From the NCBI GenBank assembly GCA_035379765.1, contig DAOSVX010000010.1, positions 1-17,902 of the forward strand: a DNA stretch of 17,902 nt, given 5' to 3'. Source of the DNA: DAOSVX01 sp035379765. Its GTDB lineage: Bacteria; Bacillota_I; Bacilli_A; RF39; UBA660. This document shows, piece after piece, positions 6,761 to 13,382 of the stretch (its first letter is position 1; each line of letters opens with the position of its first letter). A program made the translations under genes and the position numbers. The notes below the pieces were generated by a model. The model was not told the DNA's origin. It made no database searches and saw nothing but the letters and a program-made list of their open reading frames with translations.

Positions 6761-7930
6761 ATGGCAAGAAAGAAATTTGATCGTTCTAAACCACATCTAA
6801 ACATTGGTACAATTGGTCACGTAGACCATGGTAAAACAACATTAACAGCTGCTATTTCAAAATATTTTTCTGATGATTTTCAATCATATGAAAAAATTGA
6901 TAGCGCTCCCGAAGAAAAAGCTAGAGGTATTACTATTAATACAGCTCATGTAGAGTATGAGACTCCAAAACGTCATTATGCTCATGTAGACTGTCCAGGA
7001 CATGCCGATTATATTAAAAATATGATTACTGGTGCTGCTCAAATGGATGGAGCTATCTTAGTAGTTTCAGCTGCTGATGGTCCTATGCCTCAAACAAGAG
7101 AACATATCTTGTTAGCAAGACAAGTAGGAGTTCCTAAAATTGTTGTTTACATGAATAAATGTGATCAAGTAGATGATCCAGAATTACTAGATTTAGTAGA
7201 AATGGAAATTCGCGAATTATTAGGAGAATATGGTTTTGATGCAGAATGTCCTATAATTAGGGGTTCAGCATTAAAAGCTCTTGAAGGTGATGAAAAAGCT
7301 GTTCAATCAATTAAAGACTTAATGGCTGCAGTTGATGATTACTTTGATGATCCAGTAAGAGAAATTGATAAACCATTCTTAATGAGTATTGAAGATGTAT
7401 TTACTATTTCTGGACGTGGAACAGTTGTTACTGGCCGTGTTGAAAGAGGTAAATTAAATCTAAACGACGAAGTTGAAATTGTTGGATTACATCCTACAAA
7501 GAAAACAGTTGCTACTGGAATTGAAATGTTTAGAAAACAACTTGATTATGCCGAAGCAGGCGATAATGCTGGTGTATTATTACGTGGTATTAACCGTGAA
7601 GATGTTGAACGTGGTCAAGTACTTGCAAAACCAGGAAGTGTAACACCTCATACTAAGTTTAAAGCTAGTGTTTATGTTCTATCAAAAGAAGAAGGCGGAC
7701 GTCATACTCCATTCTTCTCAAATTATAGACCACAATTCTACTTTAGAACTACTGATGTAACTGGTGTTATTGAATTACCTGAAGGTGTTGAAATGGTCAT
7801 GCCAGGAGATAAAGTCGATATGACTGTCGAACTTATTGCTCCTATTGCTCTAGAAAACAATACTAAGTTCTCTATAAGAGAAGGCGGACGTACTGTTGGA
7901 GCCGGATCTGTTTCAGAAATTATAAAATAA
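6761..7930 (+). CDS. tuf: Elongation factor Tu
   Basis: This 389-residue translational GTPase brings aminoacyl-tRNA to the A site. Visible motifs are G-H-V-D-H-G-K-T (19-26), R-G-I-T-I-N-T (switch I), D-C-P-G-H-A-D-Y (switch II), N-K-C-D and G-S-A-L-K-A-L, followed by the two beta-barrel domains, with F-T-I-S-G-R-G-T-V-V-T-G-R in domain 2 and G-R-H-T-P-F-F in domain 3. It is a few residues shorter than most, mainly in the stretch before the first switch. ATG 6761 follows AAAGGAGG. It is the last gene of the str operon and probably also has its own promoter (6703-6731). Its 3' region carries the structured RNA candidate at 7936-8105. Confidence 0.97.
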   Translation: MARKKFDRSKPHLNIGTIGHVDHGKTTLTAAISKYFSDDFQSYEKIDSAPEEKARGITINTAHVEYETPKRHYAHVDCPGHADYIKNMITGAAQMDGAILVVSAADGPMPQTREHILLARQVGVPKIVVYMNKCDQVDDPELLDLVEMEIRELLGEYGFDAECPIIRGSALKALEGDEKAVQSIKDLMAAVDDYFDDPVREIDKPFLMSIEDVFTISGRGTVVTGRVERGKLNLNDEVEIVGLHPTKKTVATGIEMFRKQLDYAEAGDNAGVLLRGINREDVERGQVLAKPGSVTPHTKFKASVYVLSKEEGGRHTPFFSNYRPQFYFRTTDVTGVIELPEGVEMVMPGDKVDMTVELIAPIALENNTKFSIREGGRTVGAGSVSEIIK

Positions 7931-7935
7931 CAACT

Positions 7936-8105
7936 TTATAATAAGCAATGACTGAAAGAGTAAAGTTAATCAAATATGTAAGAGAGTTGTAAGATGAGTT
8001 TCATAGCGGTTACAACTATTAAATATTTTAATTATTAAAACGAGGCGTCGTTACACGCCTATTACGTATTGTGTTAGGTTTGATTCCTAACTTGCTTATT
8101 TATAA
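7936..8105 (+). ncRNA. Candidate structured RNA in the tuf 3' region, with a tRNA T-arm-like hairpin
   Basis: The ends pair: 7940-7948 (AATAAGCAA) with 8092-8100 (TTGCTTATT), and after one bulged T four further pairs join 7936-7939 to 8102-8105. Three internal helices are clear. 7985-7992 pairs with 8010-8017 (AGTTGTAA/TTACAACT). 8043-8048 pairs with 8055-8060 (AGGCGT/ACGCCT). 8073-8078 pairs with 8086-8091 (GTTAGG/CCTAAC) around the 7-nt loop TTTGATT. The last hairpin directly abuts the closing stem, as a T-arm abuts an acceptor stem, and its loop fits the U-U-x-R-A pattern. There is no convincing D-arm or anticodon arm, no tmRNA tag frame and no coding frame. I cannot name the class. It could be a 3'-UTR element, a processed small RNA or an unlisted RNA family. 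A TATAAT at 7937-7942 overlaps the stem but has no -35. Confidence 0.5.
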
Positions 8106-8123
8106 GTCTTATTTTGTTCAAAG

Positions 8124-8147
8124 AAACAACTTAATAGTTGTTTTTTT
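8124..8147 (+). terminator. Intrinsic terminator after tuf and the RNA candidate
   Basis: 8124-8131 (AAACAACT) pairs with 8136-8143 (AGTTGTTT) around TAAT, running into seven T at 8141-8147. It is AT-rich but well formed. Confidence 0.75.
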
Positions 8148-8148
8148 A

Positions 8149-8157
8149 TGTTATAAT
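8149..8157 (+). promoter_or_regulatory. Extended -10 promoter box before the 8173 lipoprotein
   Basis: TGTTATAAT: TATAAT at 8152-8157 with TG upstream, just after the terminator and 15 nt before the start codon. No -35 match. It separates the lipoprotein gene from the str operon. Confidence 0.5.
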
Positions 8158-8172
8158 TAATTAGGTGAAAAT

Positions 8173-8652
8173 ATGAAAAAAGCTTTAATAATATTGTTTA
8201 CTGTTTTATTAATATGTGGCTGTAGTAAACAAAAAGAATTAGAAGAAAGATATTATGATTATGTTAAAGAAACTAATGAATGTGTCTATTTTAATGATCA
8301 GGAATATCCTTTTGATATTGATATCACTTTAGAAAAATTAAATGATAATTATTTAATTTATAGAGTATTTATAGATAATCCCAAAGAAAATTTATACGAT
8401 ATAGAAGCTTTAGTAACTCATAATTATGAAACTGATGATGTGTTTCCTAGTAGTGGTTTATATGAAGAACCACTTGATTTATTAATAAATGAAGATAGTG
8501 AAGATTATATAAAAGGAATAATTCTTAGTGGATATATAGAAACAACTACAAGTATAGAAGATATAAATATAACTTTTAAAGCTTTAATAAAAGCTAAAAG
8601 TAAGTTTGGTTATTATGAAGAGTTTTGCTATGAAAAAGATTTTTTAGAATAG
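8173..8652 (+). CDS. Small lipoprotein of unknown function
   Basis: This 159-residue protein begins with a lipoprotein signal: M-K-K, a hydrophobic core and the lipobox I-C-G-C at residues 14-17, so lipid attachment at Cys17 and display on the outer membrane face are expected. The remainder is acidic, with alternating strand-like segments (for example Y-L-I-Y-R-V-F-I-D-N-P) suggesting a small beta-rich domain. I do not recognise the family. ATG 8173 follows TTAGGTGA. It is preceded by its own promoter box and ends in TAG, 37 nt before the flippase gene, which has another promoter box. Confidence 0.75.
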   Translation: MKKALIILFTVLLICGCSKQKELEERYYDYVKETNECVYFNDQEYPFDIDITLEKLNDNYLIYRVFIDNPKENLYDIEALVTHNYETDDVFPSSGLYEEPLDLLINEDSEDYIKGIILSGYIETTTSIEDINITFKALIKAKSKFGYYEEFCYEKDFLE

Positions 8653-8658
8653 TTTGTA

Positions 8659-8667
8659 TGATATAAT
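8659..8667 (+). promoter_or_regulatory. Extended -10 promoter box before the flippase gene
   Basis: TGATATAAT (TATAAT at 8662-8667), 22 nt before ATG 8690. No -35 match. It shares 11 bases (TATGATATAAT) with the box at 2772-2782. Confidence 0.5.
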
Positions 8668-8689
8668 TTAAAAAGAATGAGTGGTATAT

Positions 8690-10342
8690 ATGAAGAAAAA
8701 TTCATTTGTTGAAGGAACTATAATTGCTACTATAGCGATAGTTTTAGTAAAAACATTAGGAATGTTATACATAATTCCTTTTTATGCTACAGTTGGATCT
8801 AAGGGTAGCGCTTTATATGGGTATGCCTATAATATATATAATATATTTTTAGAAATAAGTGCTGCTGGGTTGCCTATAGCCATGAGTAAAATAATTAATG
8901 AATATAATACTCTAGGTATGAGCGAAGCTAAAGTAAGAGCTTTTAAAATAGGCAAAAAGCTAATAACTTACATTTCTTTATTTTGTTTTGTTATTTTATT
9001 TGTTTTTGCTAGAGAAATAGGGACATTAATACTTGGTAATTTAAGTGGTGGTAATACTATTGAGGATGTTGCTTTTGTTATTAGATGCGTTTCTTTTGCA
9101 GTCTTAATAATACCTTTTTTGAGTATTACTAAGGGTTATTTGCAAGGCCATAAATATATAGGGCCAACTTCAGTTAGTTTAATAATTGAACAAGTAATAC
9201 GGATTGTAATTATTATATTAGGCAGCTATTTGGCTTTAAAAGTATTTGATTTAGGTTTAACTAACGCAGTTGGTGTAGCTGTTTTTGGAGCTTTTATAGG
9301 TGGAGTAGCAGCTTATTTATATATTGCTCATAAAATGCGCAAAAATAAAAAAGCATTAGGTTTTGTTAAGTACGAAAAAAAAGATGCTATAACCGATAAA
9401 GAAATATTAAAGAAAATAATTTATTATGCTGTCCCTTTTATTATTATAAACATTGCTGTTACTGTGTATAGTTTTACTAATATGGTTTTAATATTAAGAA
9501 CTTTAAATTATTTAAATATTTATTCTGCTACTGAAGTAGAGTTTATTACTAATGCTATAACTACTTTAGGAACGAAATTAAATATGATTGTAGGAGCTTT
9601 AGCAACAGGATTAACAATTAGTTTGATACCAAATATAGTTTCTTCCTATGTAAAAAAGGATATGAAAGATGTGGAAAGAAAAATAAATAAAGCTTTCCAA
9701 ATAGTTTTAGTTATTTCTATTCCGATGACGGTAGCTTTATCTATTATGGCTAAACCAGTATGGACAGCTTTCTATGGTGTAAGTACTTATGGACCAATAA
9801 TATTTAGAGTAAGTATATTTACTGCTTTATTTGCTAATTTATATATGGTAAGTGGGTCTACATTACAAGGGTTAAATAAATTTAAAGCTGTTTATTTAAG
9901 TACTTTAATTGGTTTTTTTGTCAATGCTTTATTAGATGTACCTTTAATGTATGGCTTTTATAAACTAGGTTTATATCCTTTTTATGGAGCATTGTTATCA
10001 ACTATAATAGGTTATTCTTTATCAGTTATAATAGGGTTAAAGTATTTGAAAAAAGTTCATGAAATAAATATCAAAGAAACAGTTAAAGTATTTATAAAAA
10101 TATTAGTGCCAACCATAGCTATGGTATTAGTTTTGCTTTTGATAAAATATTTTGTTCCATATAATGTTGATAGTAGATTATCATCAGTATTATTTATCAT
10201 TTTAAATACTTTAATTGGATCGGTAGTATATTTATTTATTGCTACTAAAATGGGCTTGATGAAAGAAATATTTGGTCAAAAAATGATTGCTAAAATAGTA
10301 AAAAAAGCTACTTTTGGCCTAATAAAATTAAAAGAGGATTAG
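8690..10342 (+). CDS. MurJ/YtgP-type polyprenyl-lipid flippase (MOP superfamily)
   Basis: This 550-residue protein is hydrophobic throughout, with about 14 predicted spans. The N-terminus (T-I-I-A-T-I, then L-G-M-L-Y-I-I-P-F) and the following A-L-Y-G-Y-A-Y-N and G-L-P-I-A-M-S-K resemble B. subtilis YtgP, a lipid II flippase of the MurJ type, and the related SpoVB group. The likely role is moving lipid-linked cell-wall precursors across the membrane. Export of another lipid-linked sugar cannot be excluded. ATG 8690 is chosen because GAGTGG lies 6 nt upstream; the frame also opens at GTG 8681 with no support. It has its own promoter box and is followed after one base by trmB. If the assignment holds, the organism probably makes peptidoglycan. 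Confidence 0.85.
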   Translation: MKKNSFVEGTIIATIAIVLVKTLGMLYIIPFYATVGSKGSALYGYAYNIYNIFLEISAAGLPIAMSKIINEYNTLGMSEAKVRAFKIGKKLITYISLFCFVILFVFAREIGTLILGNLSGGNTIEDVAFVIRCVSFAVLIIPFLSITKGYLQGHKYIGPTSVSLIIEQVIRIVIIILGSYLALKVFDLGLTNAVGVAVFGAFIGGVAAYLYIAHKMRKNKKALGFVKYEKKDAITDKEILKKIIYYAVPFIIINIAVTVYSFTNMVLILRTLNYLNIYSATEVEFITNAITTLGTKLNMIVGALATGLTISLIPNIVSSYVKKDMKDVERKINKAFQIVLVISIPMTVALSIMAKPVWTAFYGVSTYGPIIFRVSIFTALFANLYMVSGSTLQGLNKFKAVYLSTLIGFFVNALLDVPLMYGFYKLGLYPFYGALLSTIIGYSLSVIIGLKYLKKVHEINIKETVKVFIKILVPTIAMVLVLLLIKYFVPYNVDSRLSSVLFIILNTLIGSVVYLFIATKMGLMKEIFGQKMIAKIVKKATFGLIKLKED

Positions 10343-10343
10343 T

Positions 10344-10967
10344 ATGCGTATTAGAAATTTAAAAAATAAAGAGGAAATATTAAGTAATTGTCATTTTTTA
10401 ATAAATAATCCAGAGGAATATGTTGGTAAATGGTTGAATTTATTTGCTAACAAAAATCCCATTCACATAGAAATAGGAATGGGGAAAGGATTATTTATAA
10501 TAGAAATGGCGAAAGCAAATCCTAACATTAATTTTATTGGCATAGAAAAAAATGATTCTATAATTGCTAGAGCTATTACAAAACTAGATGAAGAATTACC
10601 AAATTTAAAGTATATAAGAACTGATGCAATTAATATAGATAAACTGTTTAAAAAAGAGATATCCTTGATATATCTAAATTTTAGTGATCCGTGGCCAAAA
10701 TTAAAGCATTCTAAAAGAAGACTAACTGATAAATTATTTTTAGAAAAATATGATGAAGTTTTTAAAGATAAAAAAATTATAAAATTAAAAACTGATAATG
10801 ATATATTGTTTTCTAGTAGTATAGTTAGTCTAAGTAATTATGGTTACATGTTTAAAGAGGTTACATTAGATTTAAAAAACAGTAATATAGAAAACATTAA
10901 AACTGAATATGAAATTAAGTTTATAGAAAAAGGTATAAAGATAAAGTATTTAGAAGCAATTAAATAA
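10344..10967 (+). CDS. trmB: tRNA (guanine-N7)-methyltransferase
   Basis: This 207-residue SAM-dependent enzyme methylates G46 in the variable loop of tRNAs. The SAM-binding motif I is H-I-E-I-G-M-G-K-G (41-49) and G-I-E-K-N follows. The family hallmark N-F-S-D-P-W-P-K, followed by H-S-K-R-R-L, is intact. Length is normal. ATG 10344 lies one base after the flippase TAG, with AAAGAGGA upstream, so the two are probably co-transcribed. Confidence 0.95.
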   Translation: MRIRNLKNKEEILSNCHFLINNPEEYVGKWLNLFANKNPIHIEIGMGKGLFIIEMAKANPNINFIGIEKNDSIIARAITKLDEELPNLKYIRTDAINIDKLFKKEISLIYLNFSDPWPKLKHSKRRLTDKLFLEKYDEVFKDKKIIKLKTDNDILFSSSIVSLSNYGYMFKEVTLDLKNSNIENIKTEYEIKFIEKGIKIKYLEAIK

Positions 10968-10973
10968 GTTTTT

Positions 10974-10982
10974 TGATATAAT
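10974..10982 (+). promoter_or_regulatory. Extended -10 promoter box before the 11006 lipoprotein
   Basis: TGATATAAT (TATAAT at 10977-10982), 23 nt before ATG 11006, starting 7 nt after the trmB stop. No -35 match. It probably drives the four genes 11006-13199. Confidence 0.5.
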
Positions 10983-11005
10983 AATATATGAGATAAGGTG
11001 AATAG

Positions 11006-11647
11006 ATGAAAAAACTATGGTTGGTAGTGTTAGTTTGCTTTCTTTTAGTAGGTTGTACAGAAATAAAAAATTTATCAATAGATGAAATAGTTGATAAAGT
11101 TGTTTCATCTAGCACCAAATTAACTAATCAATATCGAACTGGTTATAAATACTATGTTCCTAGAGGATTAAGAGTAGATGATAATGAAGAATATAATGAG
11201 GAATTAAGTAGTTCTAATTATAAATATTATCTATATATTGATGCTGTTAGTTATTACAATAAGGTAAATGAAGAATATAAAGTAAATACCAATGCTTATT
11301 ATTCAAAAGAAATAAAATATAAAGATAATACAGGATATTTGGAAATAAATGTATATAATGATAAATATCTTGTTGAAATGATGTATAATTATGCTAAAAT
11401 AGAAGTGATAGTAGATGAACCCGATATAAAAGAAGTGGTTTTGAATTCTATAACAATATTATCTTCTATCCAATATAATGATCAAATTATAAATAACTTA
11501 ATGGGAGAAAACATTTTAGAATTTAGTGAAGTAGAAATAGATATATTTACGACTAAAAAAATAGACAGTAAGTATATTGAGTATGATGAAGAATATGGTA
11601 CATCTGATGAAGAAATAGATGTTTCTGATGCAGGTTTGCTAGAATAA
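11006..11647 (+). CDS. Lipoprotein of unknown function
   Basis: This 213-residue protein has a clear lipoprotein signal: M-K-K, hydrophobic core and lipobox L-V-G-C with Cys17 as the lipid site. The mature part is rich in Tyr, Asp, Glu and Asn, with strand-like segments (Y-K-Y-Y-L-Y-I-D-A-V and similar) and a very acidic C-terminal tail. No family is recognised. ATG 11006 follows AAGGTGA. It is first in a tight group with an acidic cytoplasmic protein, a small membrane protein and a YtxH protein, which hints at an envelope role (inference). Confidence 0.7.
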   Translation: MKKLWLVVLVCFLLVGCTEIKNLSIDEIVDKVVSSSTKLTNQYRTGYKYYVPRGLRVDDNEEYNEELSSSNYKYYLYIDAVSYYNKVNEEYKVNTNAYYSKEIKYKDNTGYLEINVYNDKYLVEMMYNYAKIEVIVDEPDIKEVVLNSITILSSIQYNDQIINNLMGENILEFSEVEIDIFTTKKIDSKYIEYDEEYGTSDEEIDVSDAGLLE

Positions 11648-11660
11648 GGACGGTGCTAAG

Positions 11661-12491
11661 GTGAAGCTGTTTGAAAAAATAAAGAATATTTTATTTGATG
11701 AAGAAGAAGTTGAATTGCCAGTTATAAAAAAGGAAGAACCAACTAGAGAAGAACCAATAAAATTTAGAGAACCGGAAGAAGCTTTTAAAGAAGAAAAAAA
11801 GAGCAATGTCGAAGAAGAAATAAGCGAAAGAGAGCTATTTGAATCTAAACAAACATTTAATTTTCCTGCTTACTTAGAAGAGGATAAGCCTAAAGAAAAA
11901 GAAGAAGATTTAAGAAGAACCAGGAATTTAAATGTATTAGACTATGAGAGAAGCAAAAGAAAAGAAAAGAATAATATTTTAAAGAAACTTGATAAAGAAG
12001 AAATAAGTAAGCAATTTAAACCTACTCCGGTTATTTCTCCTGTTTATGGTGTTATTGAATTTTATAAAGACAATGAAGTAGAAATAACTAAAACAGTTAC
12101 TAAGGTAAGTAAGCCTGTAGGAGCAATCGATATAGACGAAGTAAGAAGTCGTGCTTATGGGACTTTGGAAGATCAAATAGTTAGTACGTTAGAAAAACCA
12201 ATAGCTGATTTTTATGATAAAAAAGAAGAGGAAATACCAGAAGAAAAACCAGTTGAAGAATTACTTATAAATGATTTGAGTGAAACTGAGCAAATAAGAA
12301 ATGATGATATTGTTACCAGAAGTGAGAGAAATAGTAATCAAGATAAATTAGATTTACTAGATGAAATAGAAGAAGAACTAGATAAGGTAACTCCGGAAGA
12401 GAAAAAAGAGATACCAGTTGATGATACCATTGAAAGTGATTTATTTAAATTAATAGATTCTATGTATGAAAATAGAAAGGATGAAGAATAA
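11661..12491 (+). CDS. Acidic, mostly disordered cytoplasmic protein
   Basis: This 276-residue protein is dominated by Glu, Lys and Asp and has no signal or membrane span. The N-terminal M-K-L-F-E-K-I-K-N-I-L-F looks like an amphipathic helix that could touch the membrane. Near the middle (about residues 114-126) is a short, non-acidic, ordered-looking island, FKPTPVISPVYGV, which may be a protein-binding motif. The rest looks like linker. The GTG start at 11661 is the only sensible one; AGGACGG lies upstream. It overlaps the next start by one base. I do not recognise the family. A scaffold or envelope-adaptor role is only a guess from composition and neighbours. Confidence 0.65.
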   Translation: MKLFEKIKNILFDEEEVELPVIKKEEPTREEPIKFREPEEAFKEEKKSNVEEEISERELFESKQTFNFPAYLEEDKPKEKEEDLRRTRNLNVLDYERSKRKEKNNILKKLDKEEISKQFKPTPVISPVYGVIEFYKDNEVEITKTVTKVSKPVGAIDIDEVRSRAYGTLEDQIVSTLEKPIADFYDKKEEEIPEEKPVEELLINDLSETEQIRNDDIVTRSERNSNQDKLDLLDEIEEELDKVTPEEKKEIPVDDTIESDLFKLIDSMYENRKDEE

Positions 12492-12790
12492 TGGAATATT
12501 TACAGATTATTTTACCAATAGTTATTTATTTGTTATTAATAGTTATATTGGTGATAGGAATTGTTATTGGTTTAAAATCTATAAAAACTATCAATAAAAT
12601 TGAAAAAGTAGTAGATGATGTCAATGATAAAGTTGAGTCATTAAATGGATTTTTCCATGTTATTGATTTTACAACTGATAAAATAGTTGCTTTAACGGAT
12701 ACAATTGTTGATAAAATATCAATGTTTATTTCCAAAATATTTTTTAATAAAAGTAATAAAAAAAAGAATAAGGAGGATAAAAATGAGTAA
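12491..12790 (+). CDS. Small membrane protein with a helical tail, YtxG/DUF948-like
   Basis: This 99-residue protein has one strong membrane span (about 6-28), then a helical, coiled-coil-like stretch (roughly 30-75) and a lysine-rich end. The layout and its position directly before a YtxH gene recall B. subtilis YtxG, a DUF948 protein, although sequence-level family assignment from reading alone is weak. It starts with overlap TAATG on the previous gene and overlaps the following YtxH gene by 8 nt. Confidence 0.55.
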   Translation: MEYLQIILPIVIYLLLIVILVIGIVIGLKSIKTINKIEKVVDDVNDKVESLNGFFHVIDFTTDKIVALTDTIVDKISMFISKIFFNKSNKKKNKEDKNE

Positions 12791-13199
12791 AGGATTTGGT
12801 AAATTTGTTGCTGGAGCTGCTATAGGAGCTGGATTAGGTATTCTATTTGCACCTAAAAAAGGATCAGAAACTAGACAAGAACTAAAAGAAAAATTAGAAG
12901 AACTATTAGAAAAAGCTAAAGATATTGATTATAATGAAGCAAAGGCTAAAATTGAGGAAAAAATAGATGAACTAAAAAAAGAAGTTGCTGAGCTAGATAA
13001 AGAAAAAGTTTTGAAAATAGCCAAAAAGAAAAGTCGCGAAATAATCAAAAAAGCCAATGAATTAGTTGATTTAGCTGTTGAAAAAGGAACTCCAGTTGTT
13101 CAAAAAGTGGCCGAAGAGGCCAGAGCTAAAACAATTGAAGTTTTAGAAGACATAATCTTTAAGCTAGAAAAAAAAGAAGCAAAAACAACTAAAAAATAG
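12783..13199 (+). CDS. YtxH-domain protein
   Basis: This 138-residue protein has the YtxH signature at its N-terminus: G-K-F-V-A-G-A-A-I-G-A-G-L-G-I-L-F-A-P-K-K-G, a glycine-rich membrane-type helix followed by G-S-E-T-R. The rest is a long charged helical region, likely coiled coil. YtxH in B. subtilis is part of a general-stress operon with YtxG; the molecular role is unknown. ATG 12783 is chosen because AAGGAGG lies 6 nt upstream. The frame extends upstream to 12705, but that lies inside the previous gene and lacks a ribosome binding site. The last codons and stop form a terminator stem. Confidence 0.85.
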   Translation: MSKGFGKFVAGAAIGAGLGILFAPKKGSETRQELKEKLEELLEKAKDIDYNEAKAKIEEKIDELKKEVAELDKEKVLKIAKKKSREIIKKANELVDLAVEKGTPVVQKVAEEARAKTIEVLEDIIFKLEKKEAKTTKK

Positions 13200-13212
13200 T
13201 TGTTTTTATTTT
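13182..13212 (+). terminator. Intrinsic terminator formed from the end of the YtxH gene
   Basis: 13182-13191 (AAAACAACTA) pairs with 13197-13206 (TAGTTGTTTT) around AAAAA, followed by a T-rich tail. The TAG stop codon is part of the stem. Confidence 0.85.
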
Positions 13213-13220
13213 AATATGTG

Positions 13221-13229
13221 TGTTAGAAT
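13221..13229 (+). promoter_or_regulatory. Promoter of the tyrS T-box leader
   Basis: Extended -10 TGTTAGAAT, with TTGTTT at 13200-13205 as a possible -35 at 18 nt. The 12 bases TGTTAGAATATA recur exactly at 15035, before the 15067 gene. Confidence 0.5.
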
Positions 13230-13235
13230 ATAGTT

Positions 13236-13370
13236 AATTAGTGATGAAGAAACTTACAATTTTGGAGCTAAATCGTAAATCGCGTTAAGATTATAAAGTG
13301 TATGAAATATTCATAAAATAAGGTGGTACCACGGAAATGTTCGTCCTTATATTAATGAATATTTTTTAAT
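13236..13370 (+). promoter_or_regulatory. T-box leader (tyrosine) with terminator
   Basis: A T-box leader senses uncharged tRNA and controls the downstream synthetase gene. The T-box core AGGTGGTACCACGG (13321-13334) is clear. Upstream, GATGAAGAAACTTAC offers TAC (13255-13257), a tyrosine codon, as specifier. The terminator form pairs 13305-13314 with 13355-13364 and 13318-13323 with 13345-13350, ending in a six-T run (13362-13367). It encloses the T-box sequence, which would form the competing antiterminator when tRNA(Tyr) is uncharged. Only about 85 nt separate the expected transcript start from the T-box, which is short for this class and suggests a reduced stem I and missing stems II/III. 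Confidence 0.85.
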
Positions 13371-13382
13371 AGGAGGAAAAAT

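Noticed and set aside
7936..8105. tRNA or tmRNA gene
   Set aside because: The T-arm-like hairpin and closing stem are suggestive, but there is no D-arm, anticodon arm, CCA end or tag reading frame, and the length fits neither.
12705..12782. N-terminal extension of the YtxH protein
   Set aside because: It lies inside the previous gene, lacks a ribosome binding site and precedes the conserved YtxH start.
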